A stretch of DNA of 57,962 nucleotides from positions 1 through 57,962 of the forward strand of contig CACLZS010000006.1 in assembly GCA_902611465.1 (NCBI GenBank), read 5' to 3'. This stretch comes from an uncultured Pelagibacteraceae bacterium. Its GTDB lineage: Bacteria > Pseudomonadota > Alphaproteobacteria > Pelagibacterales > Pelagibacteraceae. Below are positions 8,764 to 17,615 of this stretch, piece after piece. Numbering within the stretch: the first letter of the stretch is position 1; each line of letters starts with the position of its first letter. The notes beneath the pieces were generated by a model. The model was not told where the DNA came from. It did no database searches and saw only the letters and a program-made list of their open reading frames with translations. Both the position numbers and the translations under genes were made by a program.

Positions 8764-11103
8764 ATGCAAACAAGTCTAAATATTAAAGAACCCGGTTTAA
8801 ACGTACTACCACCTGGAGTTGAAAGATATGTTGTCAATGCAGGTGGAATTACAGGTATACAAATATTTCCTGAAGATCAAATTGAAATAATAAATAATGA
8901 GGGAAATCAAATTTGCGAAATAAATATTTTTGACAAAAACGGACAATCAGAATTAGGAATTTTAAATTTAAAAGAAAGTAAAAAATCGTCTGCAATAAAA
9001 AAAATACTTTTAAAAAAAGAGGAAAGTTCTTTGCAAGCATTACTTCAATTAAAAAAAAGAAATTTGCAAATTGAAAAAGCCACTTCCTCAATTCTCTTTG
9101 ATAAAAATACTATTGCTGGAGAGAAAGTAACTCTTAATGCAAAAGACAATTGTTATTGTATATTTGCTGCTCCTGGAGACGATATGCTTGTTCATGATCA
9201 AAATCCACCTTCAGATTTGACTGTATTAGTTAAAAGAGCAAAAATCAAAAATTCTGAAAAAGAATTTTCAATAATCCCTGATCCAATTTACGATCCTGAC
9301 TATGAAGTTAATATAGATAGAAAAACTGCAACAGGATATCAAGTTAAGGCTGGGGACTATATCCAAATAATTACACCAACAGGAAGACAATGTTCAGATT
9401 TCGTTGCTTACGACACGGCAAAATTAGAAAAAGGTATAGAGAGAGGTCTTGATTGGCAAACGACTAGAACTTTTATGGGAAATACTTTTCCAGGTCCTGG
9501 TTTATTTTCAAAATTTTATGATACTGATCATGAGCCACTGGTAGAAGTTATTAGAGATACTGTAGGTATACATGACACATTTAATTTAGCATGTACTTCA
9601 AAGTATTATGAAGATTCTGGATATTTTGGTCATGCAAATTGCTCTGACAATTTAAATGATTCAATGAAAAAATATGGTGTGGAAGAAAAAAAAGGTTGGC
9701 ATGCAATTAATCTTTTTTTTAATACATCTTCGGGAGGTCAAAATTCTGTTACATCAGATGAATCTTATGCAAGACCAGGTGATTACGTTATTTTTAAAGC
9801 TTTAAAGGATTTAACGTGTGGAACTACTGCCTGCCCTAGCGATATTGATAGTTGTAATGGATGGAACCCTACTGATATTTTTGTTAGAACTTATGAAAAA
9901 AGTAAAGAATTTACTAAATCATATGGTTTTAGAATGAAAACAGACTCAGAAAATAAACTTACAAGAAATACCGGTTTTTATGAGAGAACATCAAAATTAA
10001 CTAGAAACTTTGTAGATGCTAGAGGTTTTTGGTTACCAAATGATTATACAAAACATGGCGTAATTAATGAATACAATGCATGTAGAGAAGACGCTGTTTT
10101 GATTGACTTATCTTCATTGAGAAAATTTGAAATTCTTGGTCCAGATGCTGAAGAATTAATGAATTATACATTAACACGAAATGTAAAAAAACTTTCAGTT
10201 GGTCAAATTGTTTATTCAGCCATGTGTTATGAAAATGGAACCATGTTTGATGATGGAACTTTATTAAAACTTAGTGATCATGGTTTTAGATGGGTTTGTG
10301 GTGATGAATATGGAGGTGAATGGCTTAAAGAACAAGCTAAGAAAAAAAATTATAAAGTTCATATTAAAAATTCTACTGACCAAATAAATAATTTGTCTTT
10401 ACAAGGTCCCAAAAGCAGAAAAATTTTAGAAAAAATAATTTTTACTCCACCTACCCAACCTTCTATATCTGAATTGGAATGGTTTAGGTTTACAATATGT
10501 AGATTGGAAGAATTAAACGGAATACCATTAATTGTTTCAAGAACAGGTTATACAGGTGAACTTGGATTTGAAATTTGGTGTCATCCTAGTGATGCTCCAA
10601 CAGTTTGGGATAAAATAATGGAAGCAGGAAAAAATGAAAGTTTGATACCAGCTGGTTTTGCAGCTTTAGATCTTTTAAGAATAGAAGCTGGTTTAATTTT
10701 ATTTGGTAATGAATTTGACGGACAACAAGATCCGTTTGAAGCTGGCATTGGATTTTCTGTTCCATTAAAATCCAAAACTGAGGATTTTATTGGAAGAGAA
10801 AATTTAATTAAGAGAAAAGAAAATCCTCAAAAAAAACTAGTAGGATTAGAGCTTATTGGCAAAGAAATAGCTAATCATGGAGACTGTGTTCATATTGGAA
10901 GATCTCAAGTTGGAATTGTAACTAGCGGATGTATCTCTCCTACTTTAAATAAAAATATTGCTTTATGTAGAATTGACGTAGGTCATTCAGAAATAGGCAA
11001 TGATGTTGAAATTGGAAAGATAGATGGGCATCAAAAAAGAATACCTGCAAAAATTGTTGGATTTCCTCATTATGATCCAAAGAAAACTAAAGTTAGATCT
11101 TAA
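8764..11103 (+). CDS. tdm: Trimethylamine N-oxide demethylase
   Basis: Converts TMAO to dimethylamine and formaldehyde, with the formaldehyde offered to tetrahydrofolate. From ATG 8764 the protein is 779 residues; a TTG seven codons earlier is possible but less likely. Architecture matches Tdm: a variable N-terminal region, a central DUF1989 domain (about 180-390), and a C-terminal GcvT-like tetrahydrofolate domain (about 395-779, with SRTGYTGELGFE and the family motif RIEAGLILFGNEF). Cysteines at 277 (NLACTS), 352/357 (CGTTAC) and 364 are the likely zinc ligands of the DUF1989 site. It is divergent from tmoX, and its stop overlaps the next start by one base. Confidence 0.92.
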   Translation: MQTSLNIKEPGLNVLPPGVERYVVNAGGITGIQIFPEDQIEIINNEGNQICEINIFDKNGQSELGILNLKESKKSSAIKKILLKKEESSLQALLQLKKRNLQIEKATSSILFDKNTIAGEKVTLNAKDNCYCIFAAPGDDMLVHDQNPPSDLTVLVKRAKIKNSEKEFSIIPDPIYDPDYEVNIDRKTATGYQVKAGDYIQIITPTGRQCSDFVAYDTAKLEKGIERGLDWQTTRTFMGNTFPGPGLFSKFYDTDHEPLVEVIRDTVGIHDTFNLACTSKYYEDSGYFGHANCSDNLNDSMKKYGVEEKKGWHAINLFFNTSSGGQNSVTSDESYARPGDYVIFKALKDLTCGTTACPSDIDSCNGWNPTDIFVRTYEKSKEFTKSYGFRMKTDSENKLTRNTGFYERTSKLTRNFVDARGFWLPNDYTKHGVINEYNACREDAVLIDLSSLRKFEILGPDAEELMNYTLTRNVKKLSVGQIVYSAMCYENGTMFDDGTLLKLSDHGFRWVCGDEYGGEWLKEQAKKKNYKVHIKNSTDQINNLSLQGPKSRKILEKIIFTPPTQPSISELEWFRFTICRLEELNGIPLIVSRTGYTGELGFEIWCHPSDAPTVWDKIMEAGKNESLIPAGFAALDLLRIEAGLILFGNEFDGQQDPFEAGIGFSVPLKSKTEDFIGRENLIKRKENPQKKLVGLELIGKEIANHGDCVHIGRSQVGIVTSGCISPTLNKNIALCRIDVGHSEIGNDVEIGKIDGHQKRIPAKIVGFPHYDPKKTKVRS

Positions 11104-11453
11104 TGGCTAAATCAACCAAGGATTTACTAGAGTTTTGGGAAGATCAAATGAAACTTTCACATACATCTAGCAACTATTTTTTTAGAAAATCACCTTCCCA
11201 TTATCATATGATGCTTCTTGTAATGTCAGCGTTTAAGCAAAAACAAAATTTGTCGGTTGAGGAGCTAAAAACTAAATTATTTAAGACCTCTAGACCGAAA
11301 TCTGCATTAATAATTAATGAAGCATGTGAAAAAGGTTTTTTTTATTTAGAAAAGACTGCTGAGGATCAAAGAAAAAAACATATAAAACCAAGCACTTCTT
11401 TTATTGAGGAATTTAACGACTATTTGTCTACTCTTAAAAATTTGAGTTTTTAG
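11103..11453 (+). CDS. Winged-helix-like small protein coupled to tdm
   Basis: A 116-residue protein whose ATG overlaps the tdm stop by one base (TAATG), so it is translationally coupled. I recognise no named family. The middle reads like a MarR-type winged helix: helix SVEELKTKLF (about 54-63), turn, possible recognition helix PKSALIINEACEKG (about 66-79), then a short beta wing (FFYLEKTAEDQRKKH) and a final helix. No catalytic motif or signal peptide is visible. A DNA-binding regulator of the divergent tmoX/tdm promoters is a reasonable idea, but it is only inferred from predicted fold and position. Confidence 0.65.
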   Translation: MAKSTKDLLEFWEDQMKLSHTSSNYFFRKSPSHYHMMLLVMSAFKQKQNLSVEELKTKLFKTSRPKSALIINEACEKGFFYLEKTAEDQRKKHIKPSTSFIEEFNDYLSTLKNLSF

Positions 11454-11550
11454 CAATAAGTAAATCCTAAGTTCTATAAGTTTTTATTTCTAAATTTTAT
11501 ATATAAAAAAAATTATATATTTAACCTTTTTCAAAAAATAATGTTTGACT

Positions 11551-12876
11551 ATGTCATTACCGACAAAAGCTAAAGTAGTAATCGTTGGAGGGGGAATTCA
11601 CGGTCTAAGTACTGCTTGGAAACTTTCTGAAACTTATAAAAATCCAGGAGACATAGTAGTATTGGAAAAAAAAGATACCGCAGCAGGAGCAAGTGGTATT
11701 GCCTGCGGTGTTGTAAGAAATAATTATTTTCAGCCTGCAATGAGAGAATTAATGGCTCATTCAGTTTCAGTTTGGGAAAGTGATCCGAAAGCATTTAAAT
11801 ATAATGCAGTTGGTTATTTACAGATTTCGCCAGAAGTAATGCATGCAGATGTTGCAACTATTTATGAACAACAAAAAGCAATTGGTTACGACTCTGAATT
11901 TATAGAAGGTGAGAAAGATTGCATGAAATATATGAAAGGTATGTTTGGTGATTGGCAAGCACAAGGCATAACTTCTGTTCTTCATGAAAAAAAAGGTGGA
12001 TATGCTTTTAATAAAGATTCAATTAAAGCACTTGAAAATAAATCTACTTCAAATGGTGTTGAAGTATTAAAAGGTGTAAGAGTTACAGGTTTTAAAAGAG
12101 GAAGTAATAGTAAAGCTGTTACAGGAGTTGAAACAGACAAAGGCACAATAGAGTGCGAACAAGTTGTTGTTGGTGCAGGTCCTTGGGCTAGAGATTTTTG
12201 GAATATGTTAGAACTTCCTAAAACTGCAAATATTAAAGGCAAAGATGGTAAAATTCATGAAACTGATATGTGGAAATATTGGATGCTTCAAGAGGGTGTG
12301 CTTGGTGTGGAACCAGATTTTTTAAAAATGGATAATGGTGAACAGCCACCTGTAATCCATGTAGACTCAACAGCTCCATTATATTCAGATAAAACTAAAA
12401 AATTAATAACAGATAAGATTTGGGGAATATATTATAAACCAGATATTGAAGGACTTGGTGTCCAAGGTGGAACTTCACCTTACATAGTTGATAAACATTT
12501 TGATCAAGTAAACGTTGATCCTTATGGAATAGAGTCCCCTGAATATCAAACAACTGAAGCTTTTAATGATATGTGGTGTTCAGCTTTAGCTCATTGTCAA
12601 AAAAGATTTGAAGGAAAATCAGATTTATATAGAAAAGGTCCTTCAGGTGGGCTTGGATGCATGACACCAGATTCATTTCCAATTTTTGATAGATTTTTAG
12701 AAAACGTTTATATGATAGCAGACTCTAACCATGGATATAAAATGATAGGTGTTGGTGAACTTGTTGCAAAAGAAATTCTTGGTACAGAGAGTGAATTATT
12801 AAAACCATTTAGATTCAACCGTTACGAGAAGGGTGAATTACACCCAACATCTAATAGTCCATTTCCTTGGAGCTAA
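11551..12876 (+). CDS. SoxB/MgdA-like FAD-dependent amine dehydrogenase
   Basis: FAD-dependent oxidoreductase of the D-amino-acid oxidase fold, closest in layout to sarcosine oxidase beta subunit and N-methylglutamate dehydrogenase MgdA. The ATG at 11551 (MSLPTKAK) gives 441 residues; a TTG two codons earlier is possible. The FAD Rossmann motif is VIVGGGIHGLS at about 9-19, followed by VLEKKD at the end of strand 2. The C-terminal GPSGGLGCMTPDSFPIF block is the SoxB-type substrate/FAD region. It precedes gmaS-like and mgsABC genes, which fits oxidation of N-methylglutamate to glutamate plus a C1 unit. The alpha, gamma and delta subunits normally found with MgdA are not in this window. Dimethylglycine or sarcosine as substrates cannot be excluded. 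Confidence 0.75.
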   Translation: MSLPTKAKVVIVGGGIHGLSTAWKLSETYKNPGDIVVLEKKDTAAGASGIACGVVRNNYFQPAMRELMAHSVSVWESDPKAFKYNAVGYLQISPEVMHADVATIYEQQKAIGYDSEFIEGEKDCMKYMKGMFGDWQAQGITSVLHEKKGGYAFNKDSIKALENKSTSNGVEVLKGVRVTGFKRGSNSKAVTGVETDKGTIECEQVVVGAGPWARDFWNMLELPKTANIKGKDGKIHETDMWKYWMLQEGVLGVEPDFLKMDNGEQPPVIHVDSTAPLYSDKTKKLITDKIWGIYYKPDIEGLGVQGGTSPYIVDKHFDQVNVDPYGIESPEYQTTEAFNDMWCSALAHCQKRFEGKSDLYRKGPSGGLGCMTPDSFPIFDRFLENVYMIADSNHGYKMIGVGELVAKEILGTESELLKPFRFNRYEKGELHPTSNSPFPWS

Positions 12877-12879
12877 TTT

Positions 12880-12905
12880 ATCTGAGTAGACAGATGTTTT
12901 ATTTT
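12880..12905 (+). terminator. Weak hairpin between the MgdA-like gene and the GS-III gene
   Basis: ATCTG-AGTAGA-CAGAT (12880-12895) followed by a T-rich tail. The 5-bp stem is short, so it could be a weak terminator or an mRNA processing element. Confidence 0.25.
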
Positions 12906-12943
12906 CAGTTAACTTTTTGGTCTAAAAATTCTTAAGGGGGAAT

Positions 12944-14413
12944 ATGACTGATCTAGAGAAACATGTTAATCAACCAGGTAGAGCAAAATTAGTAAAACAA
13001 GTTAGAGCTAAAATAAATGAACTAAAAATTGATTATATTTTTTTTCAATTTATTTCAGTAACGGGAAGAGTTGTTGGTAAAGGAATTCCTGCAGATCATT
13101 GGGAAAGAACATGTGAAAAAGGTTTTCAATTAGTTTATGGAGCAACAGCTAACTTATTCTTAGATCGTCACAACAACTATATAGGATACGGTCCTGAAGC
13201 AAAAGAATTGGTTGGAATACCTGATCCAGAAACATTTTGCCAACTACCTTGGGATAAAAAAGTTGCCCGAGTTTTTGTAACTTGTTTTAGAAATAGAGAA
13301 GAAAGAGAAAATCCAGGTGGTCACTTAACATCTGATTGTAGAGGTAATTTAAGAATTATTGCTAAAGAATTTAAGAAAAAACATGGTTACCAACTTAGAG
13401 TTGGAACTGAACCAGAAATGATGTGGTTAACTAGAAACGATGATGGCACTCCAACTGGAAAAGGTTTTTCTAAACCATATTGTTATCACATTGACCAATT
13501 CGAGTCTTTAAGACCAGTATTTATGAAAGTAATGGAATACGCTAGAGCTATGGGCTTTGATATGATTCAAGGTGATCATGAAGACGCTCCTGGACAACTA
13601 GAACTAAACTGGATGTATGATGATGTTTTAAGAAATGCAGATAGGTTATCTACTTACAGACAAATATGTGCACAGGTTGCAAGAGAGTTTAATTTAATTG
13701 CTTGCTTTATGACAAAACCTTTCATGGGAGTTTCAGCTAGTGGTTGTCATACTAACATGTCTTTATGGACAGGTGGAAAGGATAAAGTAAATAAATTAGG
13801 TCATAAATCTTTACCAGGCATGGACGAAGTTTTCAGTTATGTTGAAGGTGGTACTAATACTTTTATGCCAGACACTAAAGATGTCCAATTGCCAGGAAAA
13901 ATTGGTTTGAAATCAATTGGAGGTGTAATGAAACACTTGCCTGCACTAACAGCTATTGGTTCATCAACTGTTAACTCATACAGAAGACTTTGGGATCAAG
14001 GTTTTTGGGCACCTGTTTATGCGGATTGGGGATACCAAAATAGAACTTGTGGATTGAGAGTTTCTGCTCCAGGAAGATTTGAATACAGATCCGTAGATTC
14101 AATGCATAATCCATATTTAATGGGAGCAAGTTTATTAAAAGCTTTTGATGATGGAATAACAAATAATATTGATCCTGGAAAACCTGAGTCTAGAAATATT
14201 TATGAAGCTCAAAAAGCTGGAAAGAATGTTAAAAAACTACCTTTAAGTCTTGGAGAAGCGTTAGATAGATTGGCGGATGACAAAGTTATTCAATCTGCTA
14301 TGCCAGATGAAATGTATAAAATTTTTCATTGGTATAAAAATGATGAGTGGGAAAGATTTTTAGGAGCAACAACTCAATGGGATCTAGATACTTATTTGGA
14401 TTGCCTACCATAA
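12944..14413 (+). CDS. Glutamine-synthetase-III-like ligase (489 aa) beside mgsABC
   Basis: ATP-dependent gamma-glutamyl ligase of the GlnT/GmaS class. Expected product is gamma-glutamylmethylamide (glutamate plus methylamine), or glutamine if it uses ammonia. GS motifs are intact: metal-binding GTEPEMMW (about 165), GDHEDAPGQLELN, the glutamate-binding SGCHTNMSLW, the NSYRRL block, and PGRFEYRSVD with NPYLMGAS at the C-terminus. A strong GGGGG Shine-Dalgarno sits 6 nt before the ATG. It is about 45 residues longer than the GmaS I know (near 444 residues) because of an extra loop around residues 280-305. Position directly before mgsABC favours a methylamine role. The paralogue at 20035 looks more like GmaS in its N-terminal motif, so which one is GmaS is open. 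Confidence 0.75.
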   Translation: MTDLEKHVNQPGRAKLVKQVRAKINELKIDYIFFQFISVTGRVVGKGIPADHWERTCEKGFQLVYGATANLFLDRHNNYIGYGPEAKELVGIPDPETFCQLPWDKKVARVFVTCFRNREERENPGGHLTSDCRGNLRIIAKEFKKKHGYQLRVGTEPEMMWLTRNDDGTPTGKGFSKPYCYHIDQFESLRPVFMKVMEYARAMGFDMIQGDHEDAPGQLELNWMYDDVLRNADRLSTYRQICAQVAREFNLIACFMTKPFMGVSASGCHTNMSLWTGGKDKVNKLGHKSLPGMDEVFSYVEGGTNTFMPDTKDVQLPGKIGLKSIGGVMKHLPALTAIGSSTVNSYRRLWDQGFWAPVYADWGYQNRTCGLRVSAPGRFEYRSVDSMHNPYLMGASLLKAFDDGITNNIDPGKPESRNIYEAQKAGKNVKKLPLSLGEALDRLADDKVIQSAMPDEMYKIFHWYKNDEWERFLGATTQWDLDTYLDCLP

Positions 14414-14435
14414 GAAATTTTAGGAAGGAAAAAAT

Positions 14436-15377
14436 ATGTGCGGAATTGCGGGACTAATCCATAGAGGAAAATCCTCTGATGTAGGAAATGAATTACAGTT
14501 AATGCTTCAAGCATTAAAACATAGAGGTCCTGACTCAACTGGATACGCTCTCTATGCAGATAATGATGGAGAAAATTTCATAATGAGATTTAAGGTTGGG
14601 GAAAATGTTGGAGAAGGAAGCACATCAGTTAATGAAGATGATAGTGTTTATGACAAAAGAAAAGAACTTGTTGATCAGATGTTAAAAAGCCTTGGTGCAA
14701 AAGTATTAAAAGAAGAAAAATTAACCCCCTACTCTTATAGATACGAAATGCAATACGACGAGGATTTAATGGATTTTTCAAAGAAAATTGAGAGTATCGA
14801 AAGTGTTGAAATATTATCCATTGGAAAATCTCTTGAACTAATAAAAGATTTAGGAGACGCGCAAGAGGTTTTAGATAGATATGATCTTGGCAAAGTGAGA
14901 GGAACTCACGCTATAGGTCATGCTAGAATGGCAACTGAATCTGGTGTAGATATAAAATCTGCCCATCCTTTTTGGGGTTATCCTTTCAGTGATGTATCAG
15001 TTGTACACAACGGTCAACTTACAAACTATTGGAACAATAGAAGAATGTTAGAGAATAAGGGCATGAGATTTATGTCTGAGTGTGACTCTGAATTAATTGC
15101 AGTTTATATAGCAGAAAAAATGAGAAACGGCGCATCTTTGGAAGAAGGTATGAAAGATAGTTTATCTGGCTTAGATGGTGTATTTACATATTTTGTTGCA
15201 ACAAAGGACTCTTTAGGAATGGCAAAAGATACGATGGCTGCAAAACCATTGGTATTATACGAGTCTGATGATTTAGTAGCAATGGGTTCTGAGGAAATAG
15301 CTATAAGATCTATTTTACCACAAGAGATAGACACATATGATCCATTTGATGGAGAGGTTAAGGTATGGCAAATTTAA
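14436..15377 (+). CDS. mgsA: N-methylglutamate synthase subunit A (glutaminase domain, GlxB-like)
   Basis: Class II glutamine amidotransferase. After Met removal Cys2 (MCGIAGLIHRG) becomes the N-terminal nucleophile that splits the gamma-glutamyl amide. Other Ntn motifs are present: KHRGPDSTG (29-37), HARMATES, VHNGQLTNYW and the SECDSELIA segment. The 313 residues match GlxB/MgsA. In the N-methylglutamate pathway this subunit acts on gamma-glutamylmethylamide so that methylamine passes to the GltB-like subunits. SD GGAAGG lies 7 nt upstream. Its 3' end overlaps mgsB by 13 bp, showing tight coupling. Confidence 0.85.
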   Translation: MCGIAGLIHRGKSSDVGNELQLMLQALKHRGPDSTGYALYADNDGENFIMRFKVGENVGEGSTSVNEDDSVYDKRKELVDQMLKSLGAKVLKEEKLTPYSYRYEMQYDEDLMDFSKKIESIESVEILSIGKSLELIKDLGDAQEVLDRYDLGKVRGTHAIGHARMATESGVDIKSAHPFWGYPFSDVSVVHNGQLTNYWNNRRMLENKGMRFMSECDSELIAVYIAEKMRNGASLEEGMKDSLSGLDGVFTYFVATKDSLGMAKDTMAAKPLVLYESDDLVAMGSEEIAIRSILPQEIDTYDPFDGEVKVWQI

Positions 15378-16219
15378 AAACAACTGAGAAAAAAACTAAA
15401 GCACAATCAATGGGACTTCATACTGAAGTTCTAACAGGAAAAACTCAACAAAAATTTTTTAACCCTGATGAGGCAGAAAACTTTTACTATTGGGGAACTT
15501 ATGATGTTGATTTTAATAAAAGAATTGATCTTGATGTAAATGATCTAGACTGCAAAGAGGCAAATAAGAAAATTGATGAGCTAATGAGCCAAGGTTATGG
15601 AACAATAGTTATAAAGAACCCACAAGGAAAACACAGTTTAGGTGTTGGAGTGTTAAATAAATTAAATTTAATATTTGAAGGAAGTTTAGGTTATTTTGGT
15701 GTTGGTTCTATTGATGGTCCAACAGTTAGAATTAATGGTAGAGTTGGATGGTCATGTGCAGAAAATATGATGGCAGGAAAAGTAGTAATAGAAAAAAATG
15801 CAGGATCATGTTTTGGTGCAGCAGTTAGAGGTGGAGACTTAATATGTAAAGGTAGCGTTGGTGCTAGAACAGGAATTGATCAAAAAGGCGGAACAATTAT
15901 TGTTGGTGGTGACGCTGGAGCATTTACTGGTTTTATGATGCAAAGAGGAAGAATAATAATTTTAGGTAATGTAGGTATAAACCTTGGAGACTCTATGTAC
16001 GATGGAACTATTTATGTGGGAGGAAAAATTGGATCATTTGGAAGCGATGCGATTGAGTCGCCTATGACAAAAAGTGATATAGATTGGATTAAAAGAAAAC
16101 TTAAAGTTGCTGAGATCGGTGAAAATTTTGATATTTCAAAGATGACGAAAGTAGTTGCAGGTAAAAAACTCTGGAATTACGACGCTTTAGAACCAACTGA
16201 GAAAAAAGGAGCAATTTAA
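15365..16219 (+). CDS. mgsB: N-methylglutamate synthase subunit B (GltB C-terminal-like, GlxC)
   Basis: A 284-residue protein with the right-handed beta-helix of the glutamate synthase C-terminal domain. GxxGxxxG-type turns run from about residue 95 to 230 (GSLGYFGVG, GRVGWSCAENM, GSVGARTG, GGDAGAFTG, GNVGINLGDSMYDG, GKIGSFGSDAIES). In glutamate synthase this domain supports the ammonia tunnel; in MgsB it forms the scaffold between glutaminase and synthase. It overlaps mgsA by 13 bp and mgsC by 1 bp. Confidence 0.85.
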   Translation: MANLKTTEKKTKAQSMGLHTEVLTGKTQQKFFNPDEAENFYYWGTYDVDFNKRIDLDVNDLDCKEANKKIDELMSQGYGTIVIKNPQGKHSLGVGVLNKLNLIFEGSLGYFGVGSIDGPTVRINGRVGWSCAENMMAGKVVIEKNAGSCFGAAVRGGDLICKGSVGARTGIDQKGGTIIVGGDAGAFTGFMMQRGRIIILGNVGINLGDSMYDGTIYVGGKIGSFGSDAIESPMTKSDIDWIKRKLKVAEIGENFDISKMTKVVAGKKLWNYDALEPTEKKGAI

Positions 16220-17613
16220 TGGCTAAGAAAAAAAACGGAAAATCAAATGGACATTCCAATGGGAATGGTGGAAGTGAATTTTCAAAAAGAAATAAAAGTT
16301 TATTAGGTTATAACGCTATATTTACACCTGAGGTAATAGACGACATTCACATAAAGGCTCAGTTAGGAAGATACCGAATGAGAGGTATGGCTCTAATGAA
16401 AAAGATTCCTACCTTTGATGATTTAGTTTTTTTACCTGGAACTCTCACAAGATTTGTAATCGAAGGTTATAGAGAAAAATGTGAAACAAAAACTATCATT
16501 GGTCCAAGATGTGAAAATCCAGTAGAATTAGATATTCCAGTTTATATTACAGGTATGAGTTTTGGAGCTTTGTCTTATGAAGCAAAAACAGCGCTTGCAA
16601 GAGGTGCAACTATGGCAGGTAGCGCAACATGTTCAGGTGAAGGTGGAATGATACCCGATGAAAGAAGATATTCAGAAAAATGGTACTATCAATGTATTCA
16701 ATCTAGATATGGATTTAATCCTCATCATGCACAACTTGCTGATGGAATTGAAGTGTTCATTGGTCAAGGACAAAAAGTTGGAATGGGAGGTCACTTAATG
16801 GGTCAAAAAGTTACTGATCAAGTAGCAGAGATGAGATCATTACCAGCTGGTATTGATCAAAGATCTCCTGCAAGACATCCTGATTGGTTAGGACCAGATG
16901 ATTTAGCTTTAAAAGTTCAAGAGCTAAGAGAGTTGACAAAAAATAAAGTTCCAATTCAATTAAAACTTGGAGCAGCAAAAGTTTATGATGATGTTCGTAT
17001 GGCAGCTAAATGTGATCCAGACTCTATTTATCTAGACGGTATGGAAGGTTCAACAGGTGCTGGTCCACACATCGCAGCAGCAAACACAGGTATACCTGGA
17101 ATAGCTGCAATTAGAGAAGCAAGAAGAGCTATAGATGATGTTGGTAAAACTGGAAAAGTTACTCTTATTTATGCGGGTGGAGTTAGAGATGGAGCTGACA
17201 TGGCAAAAGCATTAGCTCTTGGAGCAGATGCTATCGCTATAGGTACTGGAGCTATGATTGCACTAAATTGTAATAAAGAAATTCCAGAGTCTAATTTTGA
17301 AAAAGAAATGGGAGTACCAGCAGGTCATTGTTATCACTGTCATACTGGTCGTTGCCCGGTTGGCGTTGCTACTCAAGATCCTAAATTAAGAAAAAGACTA
17401 AATCCGGATGAGGCAGCTCTTAGAGTTTATAATTACTTACATACTATGACACTAGAAGCACAATTATTAGCAAGAGCTTGTGGTAAAACTAATATCCATT
17501 CATTAGAGCCGGAGGATATGGCAGCTTTAACAATGGAAGCTTCTGCTTTAGCAAAAGTGCCGCTTTCCGGTACAAATCACACTGTAGGAGTTGACGATTT
17601 TCATAAAATATAA
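16219..17613 (+). CDS. mgsC: N-methylglutamate synthase subunit C (FMN/Fe-S glutamate synthase domain, GlxD)
   Basis: FMN-dependent synthase subunit that reductively joins methylamine to 2-oxoglutarate, by analogy with GltB. At 464 residues it has a low-complexity Lys/Asn/Gly N-terminus (1-25), then a TIM barrel with the FMN site (YITGMSFGALSYEAK, GGMIPDERR) and the synthase motifs LDGMEGSTGAGP and YAGGVRDGADMAKALALGADA. The cysteine cluster CYHCHTGRCPVGVAT (about 373) matches the iron-sulfur ligands of glutamate synthases. The ATG shares one base with the mgsB stop. Confidence 0.88.
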   Translation: MAKKKNGKSNGHSNGNGGSEFSKRNKSLLGYNAIFTPEVIDDIHIKAQLGRYRMRGMALMKKIPTFDDLVFLPGTLTRFVIEGYREKCETKTIIGPRCENPVELDIPVYITGMSFGALSYEAKTALARGATMAGSATCSGEGGMIPDERRYSEKWYYQCIQSRYGFNPHHAQLADGIEVFIGQGQKVGMGGHLMGQKVTDQVAEMRSLPAGIDQRSPARHPDWLGPDDLALKVQELRELTKNKVPIQLKLGAAKVYDDVRMAAKCDPDSIYLDGMEGSTGAGPHIAAANTGIPGIAAIREARRAIDDVGKTGKVTLIYAGGVRDGADMAKALALGADAIAIGTGAMIALNCNKEIPESNFEKEMGVPAGHCYHCHTGRCPVGVATQDPKLRKRLNPDEAALRVYNYLHTMTLEAQLLARACGKTNIHSLEPEDMAALTMEASALAKVPLSGTNHTVGVDDFHKI

Positions 17614-17615
17614 TT

